NCBI GenBank assembly: GCA_022509025.1
Contig: JAFLUB010000026.1
Span: forward strand, 1-37,889
DNA: 37,889 nucleotides
From: Oscillospiraceae bacterium
GTDB taxonomy: Bacteria > Bacillota > Clostridia > UBA1381
Direction of reading: 5' to 3'
This document shows positions 1-7,209 of the stretch, in pieces. A model generated the notes under the pieces. The model made no database searches. It was not told the DNA's origin and was given only the letters and a program-made list of their open reading frames with translations. Position 1 is the first letter of the stretch. Each line of letters starts with the position of its first letter. Made by a program: the position numbers and the translations under genes.

Positions 1-10
1 GAATACTACT

Positions 11-451
11 ATGAATTCAAGCTATTTGCAGAAGCCACAGGAAGTTGAAAGAAAGTGGTACGTTGTTGATGCAGCAAATAAGCCGCTTGGTCGTGTTGCA
101 GCTACAGTTGCAAGCATTTTAAGAGGTAAGCACCTCCCAACGTTCACACCGAACGTAGACTGCGGTGACCATGTTATCGTTATCAACGCTGACAAGATTA
201 TTCTTACAGGTAACAAGCTTAATCAGAAGATTCGTTATTATCACACAGGCTGGGTAGGCGGAATTAAGGAAATCCACTACAACAAGCTTATGGTTGAAAA
301 TCCTGAGAAGGCTGTTATGTATGCAGTAAACGGTATGCTGCCGAACACTACTCTCGGCAGAAAGGCTCTTACAAGACTTCGTGTTTATAAGGGCGAGGAA
401 CATGAGCATCAGGCTCAGAACCCAATCGCATGGACAGGCGAAATAAAGTAA
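11..451 (+). CDS. rplM: 50S ribosomal protein L13
   Basis: Large-subunit ribosomal protein L13, 146 residues, the usual bacterial length. The N-terminal stretch [11 protein letters not shown] and the following [16 protein letters not shown] block are typical of the family, as is the central YYHTGWVGG motif. L13 binds 23S rRNA early in 50S assembly. It lies 13 bases upstream of rpsI, the standard L13-S9 operon. The promoter and ribosome binding site lie at or beyond the window edge, so the start is chosen by family alignment. Very secure. Confidence 0.97.
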   Translation: MNSSYLQKPQEVERKWYVVDAANKPLGRVAATVASILRGKHLPTFTPNVDCGDHVIVINADKIILTGNKLNQKIRYYHTGWVGGIKEIHYNKLMVENPEKAVMYAVNGMLPNTTLGRKALTRLRVYKGEEHEHQAQNPIAWTGEIK

Positions 452-464
452 GGAGGACAATATA

Positions 465-860
465 ATGGCAAAAGAACAATACTACGGTACAGGTAGAAGA
501 AAGTCTTCTGTTGCAAGAGTTCGTCTTGTTCCGGGCAATGGAAGCATCACTATAAACGGCAGAGACATTGACGATTATTTCGGTCTCGGCACTTTGAAGC
601 TTATCGTTCGTCAGCCGCTTGAGCTTACTAAGACAACTGACAAGTTTGACGTAATCGCTAAGGTTGAAGGCGGCGGCTTCACAGGTCAGGCCGGCGCAAT
701 CCGTCACGGAATCTCAAGAGCTCTTCTTGAGGTTGACACAGACGCTTACAGAGCAGACCTTAAGGCTGCGGGCTTCCTCACAAGAGACTCAAGAATGAAG
801 GAAAGAAAGAAGTACGGCTTAAAGGCAGCTCGTCGTGCGCCCCAGTTCTCAAAGAGATAA
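465..860 (+). CDS. rpsI: 30S ribosomal protein S9
   Basis: Small-subunit ribosomal protein S9, 131 residues, full length. It has the [14 protein letters not shown] start and the conserved basic C-terminal tail ending APQFSKR, whose last Lys-Arg reaches the P-site tRNA. A strong AAGGAGG site lies before the ATG. It is co-transcribed with rplM and ends in a terminator 14 bases after the stop. Oddity: the last 15 residues of this gene are encoded a second time at about 2719-2766 with synonymous differences, suggesting that the 3' end was replaced when a small island inserted. Confidence 0.97.
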   Translation: MAKEQYYGTGRRKSSVARVRLVPGNGSITINGRDIDDYFGLGTLKLIVRQPLELTKTTDKFDVIAKVEGGGFTGQAGAIRHGISRALLEVDTDAYRADLKAAGFLTRDSRMKERKKYGLKAARRAPQFSKR

Positions 861-873
861 ATTATTATTATAC

Positions 874-907
874 AAAAGACGCGCTCCGTTGGAGAGCGTC
901 TTTTTTG
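874..907 (+). terminator. Terminator of the rplM-rpsI operon
   Basis: A GC-rich hairpin with arms AAAGACGC-GCTCC and GGAGA-GCGTCTTT around a GTT loop, followed by a run of T. It sits 14 bases after the rpsI stop codon. Confidence 0.92.
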
Positions 908-911
908 TGGA

Positions 912-940
912 TTGATTTATTGTGTCTGATATGGTATAAT
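912..940 (+). promoter_or_regulatory. Promoter for the membrane protein at 1009
   Basis: TTGATT (912-917), 17-base spacer, TATAAT (935-940). The leader behind it contains an inverted repeat, CACTCG at 953-958 and CGAGTG at 980-985, followed by TTTTTG, which could act as a weak attenuator. Confidence 0.7.
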
Positions 941-1008
941 TGATATATAAATCACTCGCTTATTTTCAATCTGGGAGCGTCGAGTGTTTTTGAAAAGGGG
1001 AAAGTGAC

Positions 1009-1398
1009 ATGAAAACAAAGCATGTATTTTTAAATATTTTGCCGCTGCCATTATGGATTGCATATTATTTATTTACTATTTCAAACAAAGAACTGTTTAT
1101 GATGCCTATGGATGAGAATGTTTCTTTAATAATAATTATTGCATTTACAATATACAATCTTTTCTCGAAGCGCGTGATTGAGTTTTTGGGAAGAAACCTA
1201 ATAGGGATTACTTCTCTTACGGTGGGTTGCTTGGTAAGCGGACAAATATATTTGAAATTATGCCATCATATGTCTGATGAACACTATGCTGTAAAATCTA
1301 TCCCGTTTGATATTGCAATAGCGGCACTTGCGTTAACCGCTATTGCTTGCGTGATAAGTTTTTTCATTACTAAGAGAAGAAAAGGCTCAAATCCATAA
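1009..1398 (+). CDS. Small integral membrane protein, unknown function
   Basis: A 129-residue protein with four likely membrane helices, at about residues 8-25, 34-52, 62-82 and 97-118, and a basic C-terminal tail (KRRKGSNP) that should lie in the cytoplasm. An AAGGGG site lies 8 bases before the ATG. I do not recognise a family. It has its own promoter upstream, and a terminator hairpin overlaps its stop codon. It is AT-rich and lies between the two copies of the rpsI 3' end, together with the Fic gene, so it is likely cargo of a small acquired island. A partner role for the Fic protein is possible, but the intervening terminator and separate promoter argue against tight co-expression. Confidence 0.75.
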   Translation: MKTKHVFLNILPLPLWIAYYLFTISNKELFMMPMDENVSLIIIIAFTIYNLFSKRVIEFLGRNLIGITSLTVGCLVSGQIYLKLCHHMSDEHYAVKSIPFDIAIAALALTAIACVISFFITKRRKGSNP

Positions 1399-1416
1399 AA
1401 ATGGATTGAGTCTTTT
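1380..1416 (+). terminator. Terminator overlapping the stop of the membrane protein gene
   Basis: About 16 paired bases: AAAAGGCTCA, one bulged A, ATCCAT, loop AAAA, ATGGAT, TGAGTCTTTT. The hairpin starts inside the coding sequence. Its right arm overlaps the -35 element of the next promoter. Confidence 0.8.
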
Positions 1417-1434
1417 CTGCTTCCATGGTATAGT
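1406..1434 (+). promoter_or_regulatory. Promoter of the Fic gene
   Basis: TTGAGT (1406-1411), 17-base spacer, TATAGT (1429-1434). Predicted transcription starts near 1441, about 30 bases before the Fic start codon. The -35 box lies inside the right arm of the preceding terminator. Confidence 0.6.
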
Positions 1435-1471
1435 TAAATTAATACTAAATCACAAAGAAAGCAGGTTAATT

Positions 1472-2602
1472 ATGAATAACGATCCTTTTAAAGAATATAT
1501 AAAACAAACGGAACCGGATAAGAAATATAAGGGATATGCTTGGAGTACAGCAATAGGTTTGCAGGCGGTTGATGGATTAAAGCCGTCTAAGCAACTTTTA
1601 AAGACAGCCATTGACAATATCGAAGGCAATATCTCTATAGAAGATGCCGAAAAAAGAATTGAAAGCTACTATGCGATAAACCCACAAAAAACAGAGGAGG
1701 ACAGAACCGAGGAAGCCGATAAGGTATCTGTGCGTATTGCTGCTATTCTTTCGGAAAAATCATTTTCTTTTGCTCCGAGTGAGTATATCGGTATTCATAA
1801 GAAATTGTTTTCCGGGATATACAAGCATGCCGGCAAAATCAGAGATTATAATATCACAAAAAAGGAGTGGGTGCTTGACGGTGAAACTGTTTTATACGGA
1901 AATGCCACAGAGCTTCGTGAAACCTTGGAATATGACTTTGCAGAGGAAAAAAAATTCAGCTACAGAGGACTTTCAATAGATGAAATTATTCAGCATTTGG
2001 CGTATTTCATTTCAAGATTGTGGCAGATTCATGTATTTGGCGAGGGGAATACAAGGACAACGGCAGTTTTCTTTATAAAATATCTAAGGTCGCTTGGTTT
2101 TGATGCAACGAATGACATATTTGCAGAAAATGCATGGTACTTCAGAAATGCACTCGTTAGGGCAAATTATACCAACTTAAAGAATAACATTCATGAAACT
2201 ACTGTGTATTTGGAAGCCTTTATACGAAACCTTCTCTTGAATGAAAATAATGAGCTAAAAAATCGTTATTTGCATATTGACAATCTATTTGAAGCTAAAA
2301 ATGTGGCTATTGATAGTAAAAACAAGGCTATTGATGATAAAAATATAGCCATTGAAACCCGAATAGCCGGAATCAAATTTAATGTTCAGACAAAAAACAG
2401 TATAGTAAAACTATATACAAAGGTTGGTTTTACAGATATATTCGGAAGAAGTGATGTTTCCGATATTTGTGGTATTTCATATTCGGCAGCCGGGAATTTG
2501 ATTTCCAAAATGAGAGAACATAAGCTTATTGAGGAAGTCAAAGGCTATGGCAAAGGAAAATATCGGTTTATGGCACTTATAGATAATGCCGAAAAGAAAT
2601 AG
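1472..2602 (+). CDS. Fic family protein (probable AMP transferase)
   Basis: A 376-residue Fic-domain protein. The active-site loop near residues 187-195 reads HVFGEGNTR, matching HxF-x-[D/E]-GN-x-R: the base His and the phosphate-binding Glu, Asn and Arg are present, so the enzyme should be active. Fic enzymes usually transfer AMP from ATP to a protein hydroxyl. An N-terminal helix with AIDNIEGN resembles the segment that precedes Fic cores. After the core come three near-identical heptads (KNVAIDS, KNKAIDD, KNIAIET; about residues 279-300), a likely short coiled coil, then a C-terminal winged-helix-like region. The start is set at 1472 because a transcript from the TATAGT box would begin after the in-frame ATG at 1406. 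AT-rich; target unknown. Confidence 0.88.
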   Translation: MNNDPFKEYIKQTEPDKKYKGYAWSTAIGLQAVDGLKPSKQLLKTAIDNIEGNISIEDAEKRIESYYAINPQKTEEDRTEEADKVSVRIAAILSEKSFSFAPSEYIGIHKKLFSGIYKHAGKIRDYNITKKEWVLDGETVLYGNATELRETLEYDFAEEKKFSYRGLSIDEIIQHLAYFISRLWQIHVFGEGNTRTTAVFFIKYLRSLGFDATNDIFAENAWYFRNALVRANYTNLKNNIHETTVYLEAFIRNLLLNENNELKNRYLHIDNLFEAKNVAIDSKNKAIDDKNIAIETRIAGIKFNVQTKNSIVKLYTKVGFTDIFGRSDVSDICGISYSAAGNLISKMREHKLIEEVKGYGKGKYRFMALIDNAEKK

Positions 2603-2715
2603 GAATACAGACGGAAATATCAAAGATATTATAGGGGATAAAAAAGGGGTTAAATTTCCAGACAACACCTCAAAAAGTCAGTGTTTTCAAGGGTTTCAGC
2701 GTTTTAAGTATAAAC

Positions 2716-2766
2716 GAGTACGGCTTGAAGGCTGCACGTCGTGCTCCGCAGTTTAGTAAGAGATAA
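2716..2766 (+). pseudogene. Displaced 3' end of rpsI (S9 C-terminus)
   Basis: Codons 2719-2763 read [15 protein letters not shown] then TAA, identical in protein to the end of rpsI (813-860), but the DNA differs at about nine positions, all synonymous (for example TCA versus AGT for serine). No S9 coding sequence precedes it and there is no start codon. It is followed by its own terminator. The best reading is the original rpsI end left behind when an element inserted and supplied a replacement end. Confidence 0.85.
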
Positions 2767-2786
2767 AAACACTCACGAAACACTCA

Positions 2787-2821
2787 AAAACCCAGAAACC
2801 TTGCGGTTTCCGGGTTTTTTT
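2787..2821 (+). terminator. Terminator after the duplicated rpsI end
   Basis: Arms AACCCAGAAACC (2789-2800) and GGTTTCCGGGTT (2805-2816) with one mismatch, TTGC loop, then a T run. Probably the ancestral rpsI terminator. Confidence 0.88.
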
Positions 2822-2947
2822 ATGCCCTAATTTTCCTGTCGGCTTTGATTAAATTTAAAGAAATTTATACTAATTTATTCCATTTTATAGGGGATAAAAA
2901 AGAGGTGATTTGCAGTCAAAATATGATGCCTGATGAGGAATTTGACG

Positions 2948-2968
2948 AGCCCGAAAAAATTCCGGGCT
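2948..2968. terminator. Short hairpin near the end of the SLH gene
   Basis: AGCCCG and CGGGCT around an A-rich loop. It could end transcription from either side, but the stem is short and neither side has a long T run. Confidence 0.35.
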
Positions 2969-3000
2969 TTAATCATTAAAAATATTCCCCCCGCCTGATT

Positions 3001-4341
3001 TTATAACCGATTAATAGAACAGATGTTGCCGACTCTTGAAATAATTGTTATTGCTTGCTCAAGTGTACAATACTCCTGCGGTTCAAAATAATTATTTCCA
3101 ACACCACTCATAAAATTATATTTTGTCATAGTATAAACACCATTACGCGCCCAATCCGAAATCATATTATCATCATTATACGCTGCAAGTTTCGATATTT
3201 CTTCCATACTTTCCAAATCAGAAAAATATTTATCAAATTCTTCATACGTATCAAAAACACGTCCGAAAATTGTACATATTTGTTCTCTTGTAATATACCC
3301 ATCAGGATTGAAGGTACCATCTCCCATACCATTAATAATGCCCAGTTCGGACAAAAGACTGATACCCTCGTCCACCGTGTCCATATCGGAATATTGTATA
3401 TTTCTGTGGGTTACTCCGGCAGAATGTACCTTCCGGGAAATAGTGGTATAACCATTAGGATTTTCAAATAAATCATCATAGTTTCTGCACGGAATCATAT
3501 TTAACATATTTGCCGTAAGAGCGCAAAATTCTCTTCTGGTTATAGGCGACGTGTATTGTGTACTTGTATTATACGGTATCATATTATTCCCCGCGGCTTT
3601 TTGTAAAATATCATATGCCCATTCACTGCATCCGTCAGCTGTAAAGAAGCATGCCATAGAGTTTTTCGTTTCCCAAGTGCCGTCATAACCGCTGAAATAT
3701 TGTTCATCATGCGTTCCGTCATAATCACCTAATGGTTTCGCTTTATCTCTGTATTTGTTATAAAGCTCACTTCCAAGTTCTGTGACTTTATATGCTTCCG
3801 TACCGCATGGCTTATACCATATGAAATTCTCCGGCATTACAGGAAACGGGCTGTCTTCTCCATATGCGCTTACACCTTTTCCATATCCGCCATATATAGC
3901 CGCGCCGCCGTATGCGCCGCCAAAACAAAGCTGAGCCATCTTTACATTCCTATACCATGTCCAGCGTTCGGCAGGGAGCTGTGCTGAAATACCTATGTAA
4001 AAGTAAGGATAGTTTTCATCAACATTATCCGGTATACTGTCAAAATCTGAATTGACAGGAGCAATAATACATTCCCCATTTGTCTGACAATATGCATCTA
4101 TAAGACTTTTAAGATCATTTGCCTCTAATTCAGCCACACGATTTATTCCTTCGGATGGAAAGCAAATAATACCATATTTAATATCATTAATGTCAGTTCC
4201 AATTGAGTCACTGAAAACATTATTAAAGGACTTATGAGCGTCAACACTGAATGTTTCAGCAAAACCAATGCTTTGATTACATATGAGCATTATCCCGAGT
4301 ATACTAACGACTATTTTCTGTTTTAATTTGCTTTTTAACAT
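3001..4341 (-). CDS. Secreted protein with C-terminal SLH-type repeats
   Basis: A 446-residue exported protein. The start at 4341 is chosen because AGGAGG lies 8 bases upstream; a longer reading would put the site inside the gene. The N-terminus is a signal peptide (KSKLKQK, then VVSILGIMLICNQSIGFA). The central part, about residues 30-260, is aromatic- and glycine-rich and I do not recognise it. From about residue 260 on there are three SLH-like segments, with cores ITRREFCALTANML, INGMGDGTFNPDGYITREQI and MSGVGNNYFEPQEYCTLEQA. SLH domains bind pyruvylated secondary wall polymer, so this protein likely sits in the cell envelope. Monocistronic with its own promoter. Confidence 0.85.
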   Translation of the reverse strand: MLKSKLKQKIVVSILGIMLICNQSIGFAETFSVDAHKSFNNVFSDSIGTDINDIKYGIICFPSEGINRVAELEANDLKSLIDAYCQTNGECIIAPVNSDFDSIPDNVDENYPYFYIGISAQLPAERWTWYRNVKMAQLCFGGAYGGAAIYGGYGKGVSAYGEDSPFPVMPENFIWYKPCGTEAYKVTELGSELYNKYRDKAKPLGDYDGTHDEQYFSGYDGTWETKNSMACFFTADGCSEWAYDILQKAAGNNMIPYNTSTQYTSPITRREFCALTANMLNMIPCRNYDDLFENPNGYTTISRKVHSAGVTHRNIQYSDMDTVDEGISLLSELGIINGMGDGTFNPDGYITREQICTIFGRVFDTYEEFDKYFSDLESMEEISKLAAYNDDNMISDWARNGVYTMTKYNFMSGVGNNYFEPQEYCTLEQAITIISRVGNICSINRL

Positions 4342-4421
4342 ATTCAAAGCCTCCTGTAGCAAACGTTAAACAACTTATTGAGCATATTTAAATATATCAC
4401 CTTTAATGATTCCTAAAGGTC

Positions 4422-4450
4422 ATTATAACACATTAGATTTTAATCTTCAA
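4422..4450 (-). promoter_or_regulatory. Promoter of the SLH protein gene
   Basis: On the minus strand TTGAAG (4450-4445), 17-base spacer, TATAAT (4427-4422). Confidence 0.7.
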
Positions 4451-4488
4451 TAATTACTATAAGTATGATTTTGCCGCAATACAATATG

Positions 4489-4528
4489 AAAAAACAGCTT
4501 TTTCAAAAATCAGAGAAAAAGCTGTTTT
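4489..4528 (-). terminator. Terminator of the HD-GYP gene
   Basis: Arms AAAACAGCTTTTTC and GAAAAAGCTGTTTT around a 10-base loop. Read on the minus strand it ends in a T run just after the stop codon at 4535. Confidence 0.85.
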
Positions 4529-4534
4529 ATATAC

Positions 4535-5776
4535 TTACGCCATAATAACGCTAATATCATTCACAATATCACCATTAAGCTCACCTTTATTTACCATATC
4601 CTGCATGATTGAAATGGTTTTTTCATGTGACATACCATCTTTATACGGTCTTTTTTCCGTCAATGCCTGATATATGTCAATGCATGCCATCAACTGTTCC
4701 TCGAAGCTAAGCTTGTCCGCCGTGAGTCCGCGCGGATAGCCTTTACCGTTGAGCTTCTCGTGATGATTTGACGACCATTCTACAATATCGGGGATTCCCT
4801 TTATCTGATTCAATATGTAATATGTTGCAGAAGCGTGATTTTTCATTTCGGTGAATTCGTCGGTGGTAAGCTTCCCGGGCTTTTCAAGAATATTATTTGA
4901 AATCGCCAGCTTGCCTATATCGTGCATTGCTCCCGCAAAATAGAAGCGCGTTGTTTTTTCATCGTCAAAACCGTAGTGTTTTGCCATTATCTCCGCTTTT
5001 TCCGCAACCCCCTTGGAATGAGACTGTGTAAATTCCGATTTATAGTCTATTATTTTCGCAAATAAGTCCGCTATATTACGGACTTCCTCATCGGAATAAT
5101 CAGAAAGCTCGCTATAAAACTCCTCATGCAGACAGTGCATAAATCCTTTCTCACGCAAGGAAACAATTTTATCATAAGTTACGGCTTTTAAAAACAGCTC
5201 TATGGTCTCGTCGGAGAACTTGCTTCCGGCATTGCTTTGTACCCACCCGCGAAGGTCTTCAAGCTCCGTAACCGTCATTGTTTCAAGATTAAGATGACAT
5301 GTCGTATCAGCAAGGTCTGCTAAATGCACTATCTGAGCTTTAAGCGGAGTCTCAGCCGCCGTCATACCGAGCACTCCGCTTCCGTCGGCATTCTCATGGT
5401 GGCATAGAACGATATTCTTCACATCTGTACGAAACGGCAATAAACGAATATTCATCTCTCCGGTAACGCTATGGTCATGGTTCAGCTTAGACTTGTTTCG
5501 TTTTATTATATCGCCAATATTTACAGATAAACCCTCTAATATCGAGCTTTTTGAAAGCTCCTCATAAATATACTCTGTGAGTGCATTGTCGTGAAGCATG
5601 CAGCAGCCAGTAAAATCCCTCAGCTCCTCGTCCCGGAATCCCGCTTCTTTTCCCATTAAAAGCGACAGATACGCCACGCGTCTGCCATGACCTGTATCAA
5701 CTCCCAACAGCTCCGCCTCTACCCTGTCCAATGCGAATGACAGAGCATACAGCATATCCGTCAAATCTAACTTCAT
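4535..5776 (-). CDS. Tandem HD / HD-GYP domain protein (probable c-di-GMP phosphodiesterase)
   Basis: A 413-residue cytoplasmic protein with no membrane segment. The C-terminal half is a canonical HD-GYP domain with HSKGVAEKAEIMA, HDIGK near residue 283, NHHEKLNGKGYP around 335-345 and a downstream ACIDIYQALTEKRPY. This family hydrolyses cyclic di-GMP. The N-terminal half repeats the fold in weaker form (DTGHGRRVAYLSLLMG, MLHD, CHHENADGSGV, AQIVHLADLAD) and lacks the exact HDIGK and GYP signatures, so it may be regulatory. The start is set at 5776 because GAGGGG lies 7 bases upstream. No receiver domain is present, so the input signal is unknown. Confidence 0.9.
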   Translation of the reverse strand: MKLDLTDMLYALSFALDRVEAELLGVDTGHGRRVAYLSLLMGKEAGFRDEELRDFTGCCMLHDNALTEYIYEELSKSSILEGLSVNIGDIIKRNKSKLNHDHSVTGEMNIRLLPFRTDVKNIVLCHHENADGSGVLGMTAAETPLKAQIVHLADLADTTCHLNLETMTVTELEDLRGWVQSNAGSKFSDETIELFLKAVTYDKIVSLREKGFMHCLHEEFYSELSDYSDEEVRNIADLFAKIIDYKSEFTQSHSKGVAEKAEIMAKHYGFDDEKTTRFYFAGAMHDIGKLAISNNILEKPGKLTTDEFTEMKNHASATYYILNQIKGIPDIVEWSSNHHEKLNGKGYPRGLTADKLSFEEQLMACIDIYQALTEKRPYKDGMSHEKTISIMQDMVNKGELNGDIVNDISVIMA

Positions 5777-5856
5777 ATAACTACCCCTCAAATATATTTT
5801 CAACAAACTATTAATCGTAACATGTGTAATTTAATTTCAAGATTTATTGCTTCGTT

Positions 5857-5885
5857 ATTATAACGTATAGTATAAGAAAAGTCAA
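5857..5885 (-). promoter_or_regulatory. Promoter of the HD-GYP gene
   Basis: Minus strand TTGACT (5885-5880), 17-base spacer, TATAAT (5862-5857). Confidence 0.8.
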
Positions 5886-5907
5886 CCATAATAAAACCGG
5901 CATAAAG

Positions 5908-6214
5908 CAAAGAGATGCTCTGAAGCATCTCTTTGGTCAGACTGTCGACAAATTGCCCAGACCGCGCAATATTACAATCTACAATATCAAGGTATTTTTT
6001 ATACTAAGTAAATTTAACAGCGGTATTTTATAGAAAAACACCGCTGTTATACGCTTTTCACGAAAATAAGCCTTACCGTACCCACGTACACCTACTTTTC
6101 TCTTTTCGTGAAATCTGACCTAATTTGTCAAAGTCTGCTCAGTGTGTAGACTTTGTCTACACACTGAACAAAGAGATGCTCTGAAGCATCTCTTTGGTAA
6201 GCATCTCTTTGGTA
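5908..6214. repeat. MITE-like, hairpin-rich repeat segment
   Basis: A gene-free segment built of repeats. A hairpin (CAAAGAGATGCT, CTGA, AGCATCTCTTTG) occurs at 5908-5935 and again at 6169-6196. Inside lie imperfect terminal inverted repeats, CAGACTGTCGACAAATT at 5938-5954 and AATTTGTCAAAGTCTG at 6122-6137. There are further stems TAACAGCGGT/ACCGCTGTTA (6015-6049) and TCAGTGTGTAGAC/GTCTACACACTGA (6139-6167). AGCATCTCTTTGGTA is tandemly duplicated at 6185-6214, right against the DUF362 stop codon. No ORF is inside. The second hairpin may serve as the DUF362 terminator. Confidence 0.75.
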
Positions 6215-7081
6215 TTACCACTCTATAAGCTCATATTCCCTATTACCGATACCCAAAGCTGCGGCGGCTTCTATCGTATGCACGCCGTTTCGGCTCTCAA
6301 TCCTTTCAATCAGATGGTCGCGTCCCGGGTCATCGGTTGCGGCATAGACTAAATCGAGACAAGCCTGATCGATTGCGACAGGGTCGAGTGAAATCAGGAT
6401 ACCGATATCCTTCATACACGGGTCTTCAGCGACAGAACAGCAGTCGCAGTCAACAGACATATTGCACATTACATTGATATACACAATATTATCCTTGAAG
6501 TATTCAGATATGGTTGAAGCCGCGTCAGCCATTGATTCAAGGAACGAATCGTGGTCAGAATTCCAGAAATTGTTCGTGTCACCTACGCCGTGGATATACG
6601 CTTTACCATAGGATGAAGCGACGCCTATTGAAATTTGCTTCAGCGCGCCGCCATATCCGCCCATCGGGTGACCTTTAAAATGAGCAAGCACAAGCATTGA
6701 ATCATAGTTTGCCAAATTTTTACCAACATAGTTTTTCTTGATGCATTTACCGTTCGGGATTTCAAGCACCATATCAGGTCCCTCAGCGTCAAGCAGGTCA
6801 ACCTCGAAATTATCCTCCCAGCCATGCTTTTTTAGCGTTTTAAGATGTCTTTCCGTTGTATCGCGCGAGCCTTCATAGGCTGTGTTGCATTCCACAACGG
6901 TGCCTTTCACATAATCAACAACCGGCTTCCAGAACTCCGGCTTTAAGAAATTCTGATTTCCCTCTTCGCCCGAGTGAACCTTAATCGCCACCTTGCCCGT
7001 AAGTTCTTTACCTAACTTTTGATACATTTCCAGTACCTTTTCCGCTGATATGGTTTTTGAAAAATAAACCTTTGACTTCAT
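6215..7081 (-). CDS. DUF362 domain-containing protein
   Basis: A 288-residue protein of the DUF362 family, whose members have the pattern KVAIKVHSGEEGN...FLKP, a central AHFKGHPMGGYGGALKQISIG block and an ISLDPVAIDQACLDLV segment; all are visible. A cysteine cluster, CNMSVDCDCCSVAEDPCM (about residues 206-223), could bind a metal or Fe-S cluster, but the classical ferredoxin pattern CxxCxxCxxxC is not present. The biochemical role of DUF362 is not settled, so none is assigned. No signal peptide; AGGAGGT lies 8 bases before the ATG. Transcribed alone from a nearby promoter. Confidence 0.88.
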   Translation of the reverse strand: MKSKVYFSKTISAEKVLEMYQKLGKELTGKVAIKVHSGEEGNQNFLKPEFWKPVVDYVKGTVVECNTAYEGSRDTTERHLKTLKKHGWEDNFEVDLLDAEGPDMVLEIPNGKCIKKNYVGKNLANYDSMLVLAHFKGHPMGGYGGALKQISIGVASSYGKAYIHGVGDTNNFWNSDHDSFLESMADAASTISEYFKDNIVYINVMCNMSVDCDCCSVAEDPCMKDIGILISLDPVAIDQACLDLVYAATDDPGRDHLIERIESRNGVHTIEAAAALGIGNREYELIEW

Positions 7082-7119
7082 CGCGATACCTCCTAAAGTT
7101 TTAATTGTATCTTACCCTT

Positions 7120-7148
7120 ATTTTACCATAAATATTAATCGTTTTCAA
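7120..7148 (-). promoter_or_regulatory. Promoter of the DUF362 gene
   Basis: Minus strand TTGAAA (7148-7143), 17-base spacer, TAAAAT (7125-7120). Confidence 0.65.
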
Positions 7149-7164
7149 TATATAAAGTAAAAGC

Positions 7165-7194
7165 AAAAAGTCCCCGCAGTCACGGGGAATTTTC
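7165..7194 (-). terminator. Terminator of the lipoprotein gene
   Basis: Minus strand TCCCCG, 6-base loop, CGGGGA followed by CTTTTT. Located 16 bases after the stop of the lipoprotein gene. Confidence 0.8.
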
Positions 7195-7209
7195 ATTGCT
7201 GAAATGTAC

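Larger units (their letters stand above)
2630..2902 (+). repeat. 17-bp direct repeat pair flanking the duplicated rpsI end
   Basis: The sequence TATAGGGGATAAAAAAG occurs exactly at 2630-2646 and 2886-2902. Between the copies lie the second rpsI 3' end and its terminator. Bases 2603-2715 and 2822-2885 contain no other supportable gene. After the second copy there is a 24-codon ORF from a GTG at 2904 that overlaps a hairpin, which I do not accept as a gene. Confidence 0.7.

Noticed and set aside
119-460. Antisense ORFs over rplM and rpsI
   Set aside because: They only mirror highly conserved ribosomal genes and have no ribosome binding site or family resemblance.
2904-2978. 24-codon ORF starting GTG/ATG behind GAGGTG
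   Set aside because: Short, acidic, overlaps a hairpin, and no homology can be recognised; coding is not supported.
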